64,000 bases of DNA from positions 82,071,106 through 82,135,105 of the forward strand of contig NW_023601104.1 of the NCBI RefSeq assembly GCF_014898055.3, written 5' to 3'. Below are positions 22,644 to 32,990 of the stretch, piece by piece; the stretch's first letter is position 1, and every line of letters begins with the position of its first letter. The notes below the pieces were generated by a model. That model worked only from the letters and a program-made list of their open reading frames with translations. It made no database searches and had not been told where the DNA came from. The DNA comes from Talpa occidentalis. Lineage: Eukaryota; Chordata; Mammalia; Eulipotyphla; Talpidae. The position numbers and the translations under genes are program-made.

Positions 22644-23219
22644 TGAGCGATACCTGGGGACCCTCAAACTTTCACACTGTAAGGGGATCCCACCATCTGT
22701 GTACACAAAGCACAAAGGCAAAGACTCTGAGTGTGAAAGCTCTTTAATAGAATCAATGGGAATACAGCAAGAGAAGAAGAACGTTCCTAATGTTTCCCAA
22801 ATTCCCCAACCCCTCTGGAAAAAATGCCCAGCAAGGATGGCCCAAAGTGGGGACTTTGAAGCCTGAAAATTGCCACAAGTCTAAGGTCTTTTCTGGTGGG
22901 GACCCACAAGGAAGGGGTAGAAGGGTCAGACAAATCTGGAAGGAAAGGAAAGGAGCAAACTCAAAACCCAAGTCAAGATAAAGGCTGCTGTTATCAGCCT
23001 TCCCATGTCTCTCACCCATGTATCTCTTCTGAGTGTCTCTGCAGTTCTCTCCTCCACATGTCTCCTTCTCAGCAGTGCCAGGGTGCCAGTCGGATGACAG
23101 AACAAGAGAGCTTTTCCTGTCTGAGCCCACTTGCCTTGCATGTTCTATAGTTTCACCTGGCTGTTGAGCTCCACCCATCATTAAGTGGGGCAGGGAACAT
23201 GGTACCTCTCCTTAGAACA
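22644..23219 (-). mobile_element. LTR-like element, family copy B (minus)
   Basis: It shares the block order of copies A and C: 'TGAGCGATACCTGGGGACCC', 'AAACTTTCACACTGTAAGGG', 'GAGTGTGAAAGCTCTTTAATAG' (ATTAAA on the minus strand, plus 22743-22748), 'TTGCCACAAGTCTAAGGTC', repeated 'atgtctct' tracts and 'AAGTGGGGCAGGGAACATGG'. The TATA position is weakened (CTATAG at about 23145). A 142-codon minus frame overlaps it but shows no retroviral domain. Boundaries are good to roughly 20 bp. Confidence 0.6.
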
Positions 23220-23517
23220 GTTTAGGTCATAGATCATGGGAAATTTAGCCCCAAAGGGAAAGAATTCCAGGAGAGACTAAAGCTGTGGGTGTGTCTTTCT
23301 TCACCTCTGAGGGGTGTGTTGCCAGATTTGCTAAGCTGTGCATTTTACCCTTGAGGCTTGCTTGAGTATTTCCTTTCTAGAAGTCATAATATTTTTGCTT
23401 TCCTTTTGGCAGAATGGGTGTTTTATAGACTTAATTTTGTTTGTCCTGAGAATTTAATGATTTCCTACCAGGTTTTTGGAAATTCGTGATTTGTAATCCC
23501 CAACCTCTTATTTCATG
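23220..23517. other. Unique sequence between two LTRs
   Basis: About 300 bp without a recognised feature. Confidence 0.45.
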
Positions 23518-23522
23518 CCTTT

Positions 23523-23831
23523 TGAGATGGATACTCCATCCAATTGTCAACATAATTAAATTGGGGCAAGCAATATTAAGCGAGTTTATTAAAGAATCGA
23601 AAGTGAGTATTCAAACCTGAGAAACAGTCCCACAAATTTTACTCTGTGAGAACTGTTTTCCCACAAACACAAGTTTGAATTCACCTTATATAGGTAGGAA
23701 TAGTGAGCCATTAAAGTTGTAAGGAGAAGTTGATGCTAAGGACAGATGAAGGCAAATGGTGGAGTTTATTTACTTTCCGATTTCTAAATAATGCACTAGG
23801 GACATGTGAATGCAGGATCCCATTTTTAACA
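23523..23831 (-). mobile_element. Solo LTR, 309 bp, complete with target-site duplication
   Basis: On the minus strand the element begins TGTTAAAAATGGGATCC and ends GAGTATCCATCTCA, i.e. TG...CA. It is flanked by the exact 5-bp repeat CCTTT (plus 23518-23522 and 23832-23836). CCTATATAAGG (plus about 23682-23692) is a TATA box, and AATAAA (plus 23585-23590) lies about 100 bp downstream in the same orientation, the spacing of a retroviral U3-R-U5. Recombination between two LTRs would leave such a solo copy. The 5-bp duplication fits ERVL-like groups, but class cannot be set without a search. Confidence 0.75.
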
Positions 23832-23989
23832 CCTTTACTTTCACCAGTTCTGGTTTCATCCACCCACTGCTACAAATGCAGCAAAAGAGAAAATAAATAA
23901 TTTATTCGAAACACAGAGTAGGGGGAGAGGGAAAGGGAGAATTTCCTAGCCCTCACACCAGTCTCCTTGCTGGCAGTTGACAAATGTCT

Positions 23990-24330
23990 TCTGCTACTTT
24001 TCTTGTTTCCTCTTTCTGGAATCCTTACCTCAAATTCAATTTAACTCTTCTTTCTAGTTCCTTCTCAAATATTGTTGATGGGCATTTCCCCTCCCTGCCT
24101 TAGTCCTTCAAACATACGTTCATCCCTTTTCTTCCTTCACTTTTCTGTATAGCATTCATCACTCGTGGGTCTGTTATATGCTTTACTTATTAGCTCCCCT
24201 CTTTGTAAGCTCAGTGAGAAGCAGGATTTTTGTCAGTGCTGATTATGGATTTATCCCCCAAATCTATAAGAATTTCTGGCACATAGGATCAATGAATATT
24301 TGGCAAACAAATGATTAAAGTGAACGCTGA
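23990..24330 (+). mobile_element. L2 LINE 3' end
   Basis: The C/T-rich run-in with 'CTGGAATCCTTACCTC' is followed by 'TTGTAAGCTCAGTGAGAAGC', 'AGGATTTTTGTCAGTGCTGA' and 'TCTGGCACATAGGATCAATG-AATATTTGG'. This is the recognisable order of the L2 3' end (taagctccatgagggcaggga...tggcacatagtaggtgctcaataaa). Very old and not coding. Confidence 0.75.
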
Positions 24331-24639
24331 TATCCAGAGGGGTTGCATAGCATCACTGATATCACTCATCAAATTAGTTGTGAAAAAGCAGGCAGACTCT
24401 TGACAGCTGTCAGTTGGGAACTGGGCTGCGTGAACAGCTGGGTCTTGGCATTTTTCTGTTGAATCTAAACAGTTGCACAGAATATAACATCAGACAAGGT
24501 CACTCTGACTCCCTGATGAAGTGAGACAGAAATCAGATCCTTCCATAATCATGTCTAAGCCCAGAAATACAAAGCACAGAATGTCCAAGCAGCTCTTCTC
24601 CCAGCAATCAGCTAGAAATGGCACTTCTTATAACGGCAG

Positions 24640-25010
24640 CTCGAGTTTTACCCTTTCCCTCCTGCTGCCTATATACAAATGATCAAGATATCTACATGTT
24701 GCCAGAACATGTCCTTTTGAAGACTCTAAAGAAGAATCTATCCTGATTTCAGCTTCTGGGGGTTCCTGGTTCTCCTTGTATTGTGGCTTATCCCTATGAT
24801 CTCTGCCTCCTATACCATTGCCTTGTCTGTTCCATGTCAACTTTTCCTCTGCCTCATTCCTTCAAGGACACTCATATTGGAGTTAAACCCCCCACCCTGG
24901 ATAACCCAAGCTAACCCCCCAGAACCCGTGGCAAGATCCTTAGTGTAATCACATTTGCAAGGACCTTTTTAGAAAATGTATAAGGTGACATTCCAGGTTC
25001 TGGGGAACAG
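24640..25010 (+). mobile_element. Old interspersed repeat, copy 2 of an unnamed family
   Basis: The right part 'CTTAGTGTAATCACATTTGC', 'AAGGACCTTTTTAGAAAATG' and 'TAAGGTGACATTCCAGGTTC' corresponds to the known 'gattacatctgcaaagaccc..aaataaggtcacattc' end of the repeat represented at 10690 and 49330. The left boundary is estimated. Confidence 0.5.
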
Positions 25011-26048
25011 TACCAGCAACACAGCAATTCGCCTCTGAAGCTCCTCATCCCTCCTGAAACCAAAAGTTGATATCAACCCCCTTCTATGATCTTTTTAATG
25101 ACAAGCCCCACCCATGGTTTCCCTGGTGACATGGCCTCCCTTGATCACTAGTGATGGGCTCAGGTGGCACCCATGGGTCCCCAGTGGTCTCTGGCTGGTG
25201 GGCATAAGCACTGCATTTCACGTCTTGCTGATGTCTATCTGCTGTGAGAGTTTAAGATTTCAACTGCTCCAGATCTTTCTTTCTCCCGAAAATATCTTGT
25301 AATCTATGAGGGATCTAAGTGAGTGATTTCCACGGGGTCCTGGGATTATCATTATTATCATTAAAAAAAATCTTTGCAATTCATGTACAATTGAAAATAT
25401 TTTATTTTATTAAAGAATTACAAAGGACTATCCTGGTTTTCTGCTTTTAGATATAATTTGTGTGCCTATACCCTTGGATCAGAAGTACAAAATATTAAAC
25501 TATTTTTAAAAATTATCCTAGGACTTAAAGTTTATCATTTTAAATGTATTTCTTGGGTAAGGGGCAGAGGTCATTATTCTAAATGACATTTTGTATGAAG
25601 TTATACATTATTTCTGGTACCTGTGGTTTTTTCTTAAAACTTTGATCACCTGATGTGACCTCACAGTAAAAGCTTTACAAACTAGAATCTCTGATGTGTA
25701 TGTTAAATTCAATTATAGAATATATATTTTAAGAAAAGACACGTACAGATGTCTGAAAACTCTGCATTTGTATGAAGTAAGACACTCGAAAAGAACAACC
25801 TCAAAATAATATGCTCCATCAATTATGCAGTAAAGTAGCATATGAAAGTTAGAAGAGCCATAGATTTTGGCAGGGACAAGACCTAGAAGTATATTTTTCT
25901 TAATCACTGCACATGCAGCATAAACAAGCGTAAGAATATGTAGCTACTGTGCTTGGTTTTCTCTGGGATGAGGTGATGGTGGTGTTTGTCTTTTTATCTT
26001 ACTTTTGTCATATAATTTATGTACTCATTTACTTTAAAAATAATTAAG
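25011..26048. other. Unique AT-rich sequence, nothing recognised
   Basis: Ordinary sequence leading to a SINE. No exon-like or repeat feature supported. Confidence 0.5.
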
Positions 26049-26275
26049 GGGCCTCCTTGGTGGCCTGGGGGTTAAATCTCAGTGCTATCACCACTGTGGC
26101 CTGAGTTTGATCCCCGCCAGGGTGCTAAACCCCATGGCAAGGCAGACCTCTCCCCTCAGCAGTGTATTTCAGTAGATCCACCTGCTCTGCTCCCCACTCT
26201 GTCTCTGGTGAATCCGCTCACCCTCCTGCACCTCTGGTCTGTACCCCAGTTCTTGAATAAATAAATAAATCTTAA
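26049..26275 (+). mobile_element. tRNA-derived T+ SINE with internal body deletion
   Basis: Head GGGCCTCCTTGGTGGCCTGG, B box GAGTTTGATCCCC, and body 'GGCAGACCTCTCCCCTCAGC'. The usual segment between CTCTCC and CCCCTCAGC (about 25 bp) is missing, with the break at a repeated CTCC/TCCCCTC, so slippage deletion is likely. Tail GAATAAATAAATAAATCTT. The AT-rich flanks make the target-site duplication unclear (AAAAATAATT-like on both sides). Confidence 0.92.
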
Positions 26276-26289
26276 AAAATAATATTTAA

Positions 26290-27439
26290 AAAAAAGGCAG
26301 GACTGGAGGGACTTACCAAGAAGTAGAAACCCTTCTTAGTACTTGAGTAATGGAAGAATCCCTTGGGAAAATCACCTCCAATGCAGGAAATTAAACTCAC
26401 ATTGGCCCTGGCAGTACCTCCCTTTGAGATGAGGCCCCAATGAACTCCTGTGGGGGCACAGCTATGATCTGGACTACAATTAAAGCTATGTGATCAAAAT
26501 GCTTGGGGAGACTAGGTTGGCTTTGGGCATTCCTTAGAAGAAATAGGGCAATAAGTTGACTCAGAGAAAGTTGGGAAGAATCAGTAAAAATGAGGTTCTG
26601 CAAATTAACACGAAGTTCAGAAAGTCATCCTGGATTCAGGGAGAACTGACTGAGCAGGTCATCTCAGAAGACAGCACTGTCAGCTCACTGACCTCTACTG
26701 CCAAGTCAGGGAAACTGAGTCACGATGGCACAATGACCCTGAGACACAATCGAGCTGTGGGATGCTGTGTTAACAGCTCTGATGAATTTTACTGGGGGTA
26801 CTTTTGCCTTTCAGAGTAGTTAGGGCATAACTTAGAAAGTTGCCCACATAAAATCCTAAAGACTCACTGAGATTCAAAGTCTGTCAATCAGAAATAGCAG
26901 TTAGTGACACAGGGACACATGGAATGATTTTGCTGGTAAATTTGCACAGTTCTTCAAAGTTGTATAAAGGAGTGGGAAAAGAGAAACAGGTATTCTGGTG
27001 AAACAGTAATACTCATATGGCGAGAAATAAAGCTAAATTCAGAGAGCTTGGGTAGCCAACTAGAAAATTGGAAAGGGTATCCCATAACCCTGAATGCATC
27101 CTCAAATAAATAGCTAGAGGAAAAGACAGTTTTTGAATTTAAATAAAAAATAAGTTGATTACTCACATGATGGTGAAGGAAGTTAATGAGAAAACAGTCA
27201 AGATGCTTTCTTCAGCACCTATAACTAACTTGCAGCTCATTGAAAGAAGGGACTTGGTAATCTCCTAAAACATAAAAAGAAAGAAATAAGTACTTAATGA
27301 TAACTTTAAGAAAATATTTGCAAAACTAGTACACTGCAAATCACTAAGTGTTGCTGTGAAGAATTAAACATCTGTATAAATAGAACCCTAGACCATGGGC
27401 GTGAGTTGAAGCACTGATGGTGGTTAAGATGTCAGTTTT
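26290..27439. other. Unique sequence, nothing recognised
   Basis: About 1.1 kb. The 87-codon frame at 26556-26819 ('...ISEDSTVSSLTSTAKSG...') resembles nothing I know. No repeats named. Confidence 0.5.
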
Positions 27440-28060
27440 TCTCAAATCCATCTACAACTCAGTCCAATTCTCCAGAGGCATTTTTTATTAGTAGAAATTA
27501 ACAAACTGATTCTCAATTTTAGAGGAAATGCAAAGAACCTAGATTAGCTAAAACATTTTTTTTTAAAGATCTGCAAAATGGAAGGGCTTATTCTGCCTGA
27601 TTTTAAATTTTAAAGCTAAAGTTGTTTAAGGTAACAACTTTAAAATGCGTCAAATACTGAGTAAATGCTTTATAAAATGAGACTTAAATACCCCCACAAA
27701 TACATGAAAAGACATTTGACATTGCCATTCATCATTGCTGATTCAACACACTAAAATACTACTGAGCCTCCCCTGGTGGTGCAGCGGTTGAGCACTGGGT
27801 TGCGAGGCTGCCCGCAGCCTCTGCAACACCAGTTCAATCCCTGGCCACCAGTGAGGGTCCCACACAAAAAAATTAATAAATAAAATAAAATAAAATACTA
27901 CTACCCACACATTAGCATGGTAAAAATGAAAAGACTGACCATACCAAGTGTTGGCAATGAGTTGGGGCAATTAGAACATCAGTGCTAGTGGGAAGGTAAA
28001 ATAATATAACCCCTTTGGAAAACAGTTTTGAAGTCCCTTGCAAACAAACCAGCACTGATT
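27440..28060 (+). mobile_element. LINE-1 ORF2 3' region, old and decayed
   Basis: Blocks match L1 ORF2 in order: 'CAAACTGATTCTCAATTTTA..GAGGAAATGCAAAGAACCTA', 'GGGCTTATTCTGCCTGATTT', 'GAAAAGACATTTGACATTGC', 'TGAAAAGACTGACCATACCA-AGTGTTGGCAATGAG' and 'CCCTTTGGAAAACAGTTTTG'. Internal stops and deletions remove all coding ability. A short SINE (27764-27890) sits inside it, so this L1 is the older element. Confidence 0.8.
27764..27890 (+). mobile_element. Short, body-less tRNA-type SINE (127 bp)
   Basis: It contains only the tRNA-like head: GAGCCTCCCCTGGTGGTGCA (A box), GCGGTTGAGCACTGGGTTGC, B-box CAGTTCAATCCC and 'CCAGTGAGGGTCCCACAC'. It then goes straight to A's and an ATTAATAAATAAAATAAAAT tail. 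The 150-bp body present in the other copies is absent. The exact target-site duplication TAAAATACTACT (27752-27763 and 27891-27902) closes directly on both ends, so the short form itself was retrotransposed rather than trimmed later. Confidence 0.93.
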
Positions 28061-29324
28061 AAAGAGATACTTCAACAATGAAATTAGTATTCACATCTAC
28101 TTTTTATACTGAATATATGTTTCTCATTTGCATCATTCCAAATAAATACTATTTTCAAAGTAACTACACTATCAGTATTACTAACACTAAGATTGCTAAA
28201 GATATTTACGTTTCCTTTTCAGGTCTCTGTTCCTTGGAAAATAATACAAGGATTAGATATAATCCTTGTAAAAGGCCATTAATGATAATTCTCTTTCTGC
28301 TAGGCATACTGTGAAAAGGAAACAATCTAACACAATATCAGATCAAAGCTAAATAAACACGTAGTTATTGTAAGGGTCCCTAGAAAATCTGCAGAGACAA
28401 TTCGATAATGCAGTGGACACCTCTGTCTTTTTAGACATAAGAAGCAGCAGCTTTGGTTGATAAATGTTGGGATATTAAAAAGAACTAGCTAGGGTGTGCA
28501 TGATCTGTAGCCATGTTAAAGCATGATCAAGGGGATTTACTGGGCTTCTGTTATCAAATGAGATTGGTCTGTTGTCAGTTTCCCACTCATGTTATTATTT
28601 TGGAGAGAATACAATACTTTAATAGCCAAAGCTCTGAGGTAGAAAATGCATCTGCAGAGTTCAGATAAAGCCAGATGTTGCTTTTTCAGTATCTTAATTC
28701 CAGAATATTAGTCAATTCTTGAGGGACACAACCATAAATGTGTATCAAATTCTCTTCTTTGATTCAGCAAGCCACGACAGTTAAAAAACAGACTCATAAC
28801 TCTTTCAAATATCTTTAAAATTTTTCCAGCTGCTAAAACAGCAAGATGCTGGATGATATCCAATTCCAATTTGTGATATTTTACAAATTACAATAAACTG
28901 CATCTGTTCATGAAAGACTCCACTCTGGTCAAACAACCAATTTTGTGCACATTTAGATTCGTTTTAACTTTGCATTGAAATTTTATAGGAAGAGGTTTTC
29001 TTCAATTTGAGTTTTATTTATTCTATAATTATATAAACCATTTACATTGTACTGGTTGTCCTCGACATTTCTCAGGGTCTTTCAGTCTTACATAAGCATG
29101 ATCCTTCCAGTTAAACTCTCCATTTGTTGTAAGGAACCTGCCTTCTAAGTCAGAATTTCTGTGCAAATATAGTCACACATACACACATACATGCAAATTA
29201 ACACACACATGTACATAATCTTTATATCTTCACAGTTTGGCCACTTGATTTTTAGTTATTATAATATCTTGAGATTTGTTTTTCAAATCATATGTAGATA
29301 CCATTCTCTTTTTCTTTTTCTTTT
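28061..29324. other. Unique AT-rich sequence, nothing recognised
   Basis: No repeats or gene structure named. A (CACA)-rich patch near 29170-29215 is minor. Confidence 0.5.
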
Positions 29325-29400
29325 CAAATCAAACATATTGAGGCATAGTTAACATAGAGTAAAATGCACCCAGCTTCATTAGACCTTGAATTCACATTAG
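29325..29400 (-). mobile_element. Possible old L1 3'-UTR fragment
   Basis: 'AACATATTGAGGCATAGTTA' and 'ACATAGAGTAAAATGCACCC' resemble the complement of old L1 3' ends (tattgaggtataattgacatacaataaaatgcaccc). Very short and weak. Confidence 0.35.
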
Positions 29401-30844
29401 AAGTATTAGTTGTCATTTCGCACTTGAGTTCATAAGTTATCTGCACATGCTCCACTATGGCAACCAGTGGCAACCCATAGATATTTGGGTAGAAGAAATT
29501 CCGGGTGATACAAGACCATTGACATTTCCAACCAAATGGCTGCTTCCAAAATTGAACTTCATTGAAACCAAGGCTTCATAGACATATGTCAATGTATAGA
29601 ACATGTGCATATGGCGATATGAACAGAACTCCCAATAGCAATATGGGGTTGTTCATACACGCGACTGAATGAAGAGGTTGTTCAGAATTCTTCCCAGTTA
29701 GTTGAAAGAAAATCTTATCTTTTGGAAGAGCCAAACCAGTCAGATGTCAACCTTATAATAAGAGAAAGCTAGTAAACCTCTGGGCTCTCTGCTATTTAAG
29801 CAACATACTTTATACTAGTAAGGGAAATTTTAAGGAAAGTTTCTTGTTAATTCAAATATTCCTGAGATAATTTACCAAGAAACCACAAAACTCTGGCTTT
29901 CAGAAGGTACTTTCCTTACAATTGTGAGGAAGTTAGTTAGGATGCCCCTGCTTTTATGCTAATTCCCTAATCTTAAGTATGGGACAAAACTAGACCAATC
30001 AGTAAAAATTTCCAAAGCCAGTATGGAGCAGATATATTAACTTTTCTCAGAAATTCATAGTTTTCCAGATTATGATGATGGCCTTCAGACTGTCCATATG
30101 GTCAAGTAATTGGAAAACATTTCTAAGTAATGGAAACATACTTTTGGAGAAAGAACTAAGGAAGGCACTAAGTAATTTGTCAATACCAATTCTATTATGC
30201 AATCTATCAAAACACTATCAGAGGGATTTCCAAAAGAACACATTGCTGGAGATATAAAACCTATTTAAAAAATGGGACAATTGAAGATAAGGCCATTAAA
30301 AGACCCCTTTACAGACACATGAGGAAGAAGCTAAGGATATGTCTTGTTCTGACATTGTTCTTGGAGAGGAAGTCAAGAAAGAAGAGTCCATCTGTGAACA
30401 TGTACTTTTGAAAATGTAGTAGTGAAGAGACTAGTCTGACACCCAAGTCAGATTTCTTAATACATCTGAAGGTCAAGCTCTCAGAGGGCTGATTCCTGGG
30501 AAACAGTGCTGAGTGGATTATATAGGATGTTTGTCAAAAGCAGCACAATCTGTTTTCTCACTGTCACTTGCTCCTGTTGAGGGTGGGGAGTTGCATTTTT
30601 TACCAACTGTGATTGATTGATATTCCATCCCAAGAGCTACAAAAATTGTGTGCAAGTTGTGGAATTTCTGACACTAGAATTCTGACATGGAATTCATTGT
30701 AGGACTAAAATGCTGGAGTGGGAGAGTGATGGGGATAGTCAATGTTGAGAAAGATCCATTAAAAAAAAGTGAAGAAAACCCTGGGTCTTGAACAGGAAAT
30801 GGATAACATATTTTAACTCTGTTAGGGATTTAAGGAGACATCAT
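29401..30844. other. Unique sequence, nothing recognised
   Basis: Ordinary AT-rich sequence up to a candidate CTCF core at 30845. No exon, RNA or repeat supported. Confidence 0.5.
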
Positions 30845-30855
30845 AGGGGGCGCTG
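30845..30855 (+). promoter_or_regulatory. Candidate CTCF core motif (plus)
   Basis: AGGGGGCGCTG is an exact match to the central part of the CTCF consensus; the 5' flank (CATCAT) matches poorly. It is one of very few GC-rich 11-mers in this tract. Binding is inferred only. Confidence 0.3.
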
Positions 30856-30916
30856 TCCGCTACCATAAATAGTGATGCCCATGGTCAAAGGAAACTATAC
30901 ATATAGAAGAAAATTT

Positions 30917-31191
30917 GGGGTCGCCCTGGTGGTGCAAGGAGTTAAGCACTGCACTATGAAGATATCTGCAGCCTCTGCAGCACGAGTTCGATCCCCAGCT
31001 GGCCAGGGAGCAACCCACATGATGCAGCAGACCTCTCCTGGCTACCCGGCTGCTACCCTCAGCAGTGTATTTCAGTCAGTCTGCCTGTTCTGCTCCCCAC
31101 TCTGTTTCTGGTGAATCCTCTCAACCCCTGCGCCTCTGGCCTGTACCCAGCTCTTGTATGCATAAATAAATAAATCTTTAAAAAAAAAAAA
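30917..31191 (+). mobile_element. tRNA-derived T+ SINE, well preserved
   Basis: Head GGGGTCGCCCTGGTGGTGCA, intact B box GAGTTCGATCCCC, full body and AATAAATAAATCTTT tail with a 12-A run. Target-site duplication AGAAGAAAATTT (30905-30916) and AGAAGGAAATTT (31192-31203). The near-consensus B box makes this one of the better preserved copies. Confidence 0.96.
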
Positions 31192-31431
31192 AGAAGGAAA
31201 TTTCAGTAATGGCCAGAAGATCTATGAGGTTCTCAAGAAATGTGATTTTACCTTGAATTGAAATGTCCAGTGGAATTTTTCACAGCCAAAGATGAGGCAT
31301 TTTAAAGAATTAATTCTCTAATAATAAAATTAACAGACCCAGGAAAGTAAGAGGATTATTTGGAGTATCTTAAATACAGCCCATTAGAACAAGGCCAATC
31401 AGAGGCAATCTCTTACTGCTGACACATGGTA

Positions 31432-31476
31432 TGCAAACTCACATGTGCACACACACATGTGTGTGCATGTACACAC
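31432..31476. repeat. Near-palindromic alternating CA/TG tract
   Basis: 'ACATGTGCACACACACATGT' followed by 'GTGTGCATGT' is almost its own reverse complement and alternates purine and pyrimidine throughout. It could form a hairpin or Z-DNA. Confidence 0.7.
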
Positions 31477-31586
31477 AAGGCTTGCCAAGGAAATGGCAGT
31501 AGAAAAGGAATGCAGATGCAGGAACAACATGTACAACTTTTATGTAGTGAAGCCAAGAATAAATGGCCATTAAGACAGAATTGACA

Positions 31587-31854
31587 GGGCCTCCCCGGTG
31601 GCACAGCGGTTGAGCGCTGGGTTGCGAAGCTGCCTGTAGCCTCTGCAGTGACGGTTCGATCCCCGGCTGCTCCCCGGCCACTGGAGGAGGGTCCCACATG
31701 CCGAGCAGACCTCTCCTGCTGCCCGCTGCTCCCCTCAGCAGTGTACCTCGGTCCTTCTGCCTGCTCTGCTCCCCGCTCTGCTCTGGTGAATTCTCTCACC
31801 CTCCTGTGCTGTACCCAGTGCTTGTATAAATAAATAAATAAATCTTTTAAAAAA
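31587..31854 (+). mobile_element. tRNA-derived T+ SINE, subfamily 2
   Basis: This copy carries the subfamily-2 diagnostic segment after the B box: GGTTCGATCCCCGGCTGCTC and then 'CCGGCCACTGGAGGAGGGTC'. The perfect B box, high GC and CpG retention suggest youth. Tail ATAAATAAATAAATAAATC. Target-site duplication AAGACAGAATTGACA (31572-31586) versus AAGACAGAATGGACA (31855-31869). The 158-codon minus frame at 31413-31889 is an antisense reading of this SINE. Confidence 0.96.
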
Positions 31855-31869
31855 AAGACAGAATGGACA

Positions 31870-32754
31870 AAATGGACAAAAATTGACACTGTTTATTGGA
31901 ATCATTTGGATGCTCATTTTGAGAATGGATGAGGTATTAAGAGTGCATATAGAAAAACTTGGTGGCCCGTAGGGAGATTTTTCCTCCTTTACAATGAATA
32001 AGTCTACACAAAATGTTGCCGTGTTCTTCAAAACCCTGAGTTCGTAGCTAGGCTGGGTGCCTGCCCTGTGGCTGTTTAGGTAGCAGTTGTGAAAGCTGAG
32101 TACACAACCTTGTCTAAGTGCTGGGGTGACCCAGATCCACAGGTTGTTGACATCAATACCCTAATTCCTTTCTTCTCCCCCATAGACACACTACAAACAG
32201 CAGCTAATAACACAGGGACTGACATAAACACATAAACACGCTGCAGCTAGTTTTATTTTCTGTATATTATGGACAAAACCCTCTATGGTAAAGGTCAAAA
32301 GTCATATGTGATGAAGAGTTGTCAAGGACATCTTAGCAATTAATTCCTTATGAAAAACAAGTCTTAGTCCATGAATTAATGTAATAATTTGATATTCTTT
32401 AGTCATGGGGACAATACCATTTTACTAATTTTGCTAATACTAATTTAGTAGCCAAACTTCATACATCTTGTAACCATAAATGTTTTGTTTAGGATCCTGG
32501 TCCTACTTCAAACTGTCAGTCAAAATGGTAACTTTTGTAGTATAATGGAATAGCAAGGATTACCCACAAATAAATTGTAAAAATTACTTTATCATTTAAG
32601 AGAAATACTAAAGAAAATTCAGCAACTCTGAGCACAGTTTTTGAAACTGCCTTTATTTTGTAAATGAACACGAACTAGAGACTGCTCTGTGTTGGTAGCA
32701 GTGGCATTTCAGGAGCAGAGATGTTAAAATTTTATTGCATTTTAATAAAAACAC
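31870..32754. other. Unique sequence, nothing recognised
   Basis: About 0.9 kb without a named repeat or exon. Confidence 0.5.
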
Positions 32755-32990
32755 AAATTTATAGATTCATTTATTCAATCATTTAAAAAGTATTTCACAA
32801 ATATTACTGCCTGTTGAGCTATGTGCCAGGTGTGTTTCTAGGTACTGGAAGTACACCAGGGAGCAGAAGACCAACATCCCTGCCTTCCTGGGGGTTACAG
32901 GTAGAGTGAAGAGTTGTGGGAGAGACTGCACTTACGTACAATTATATGACATTCATGGTGCTTTAGTGTGAAGAGCTAGAGTGATGGTTG
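32755..32990 (-). mobile_element. L2 LINE fragment, minus strand
   Basis: 'TTCATTTATTCAATCATTTA', 'GCTATGTGCCAGGTGTGTTT', 'CTAGGTACTGGAAGTACACC', 'CATCCCTGCCTTCCTGGGGG' is the well-known reversed L2 3' order (ttcattcaacaaatatttattgag...gtgccaggcactgttctaggtgctgggga). Ancient and non-coding. Confidence 0.75.

Noticed and set aside
22753..23181. 142-codon minus-strand open frame
   Set aside because: Lies wholly within LTR-like copy B, has no retroviral or cellular domain, and is not preserved in copies A or C.
31413..31889. 158-codon minus-strand open frame
   Set aside because: Most of it is an antisense translation of the SINE at 31587-31854; the same peptide pattern recurs over other SINE copies (e.g. 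39969-40205).
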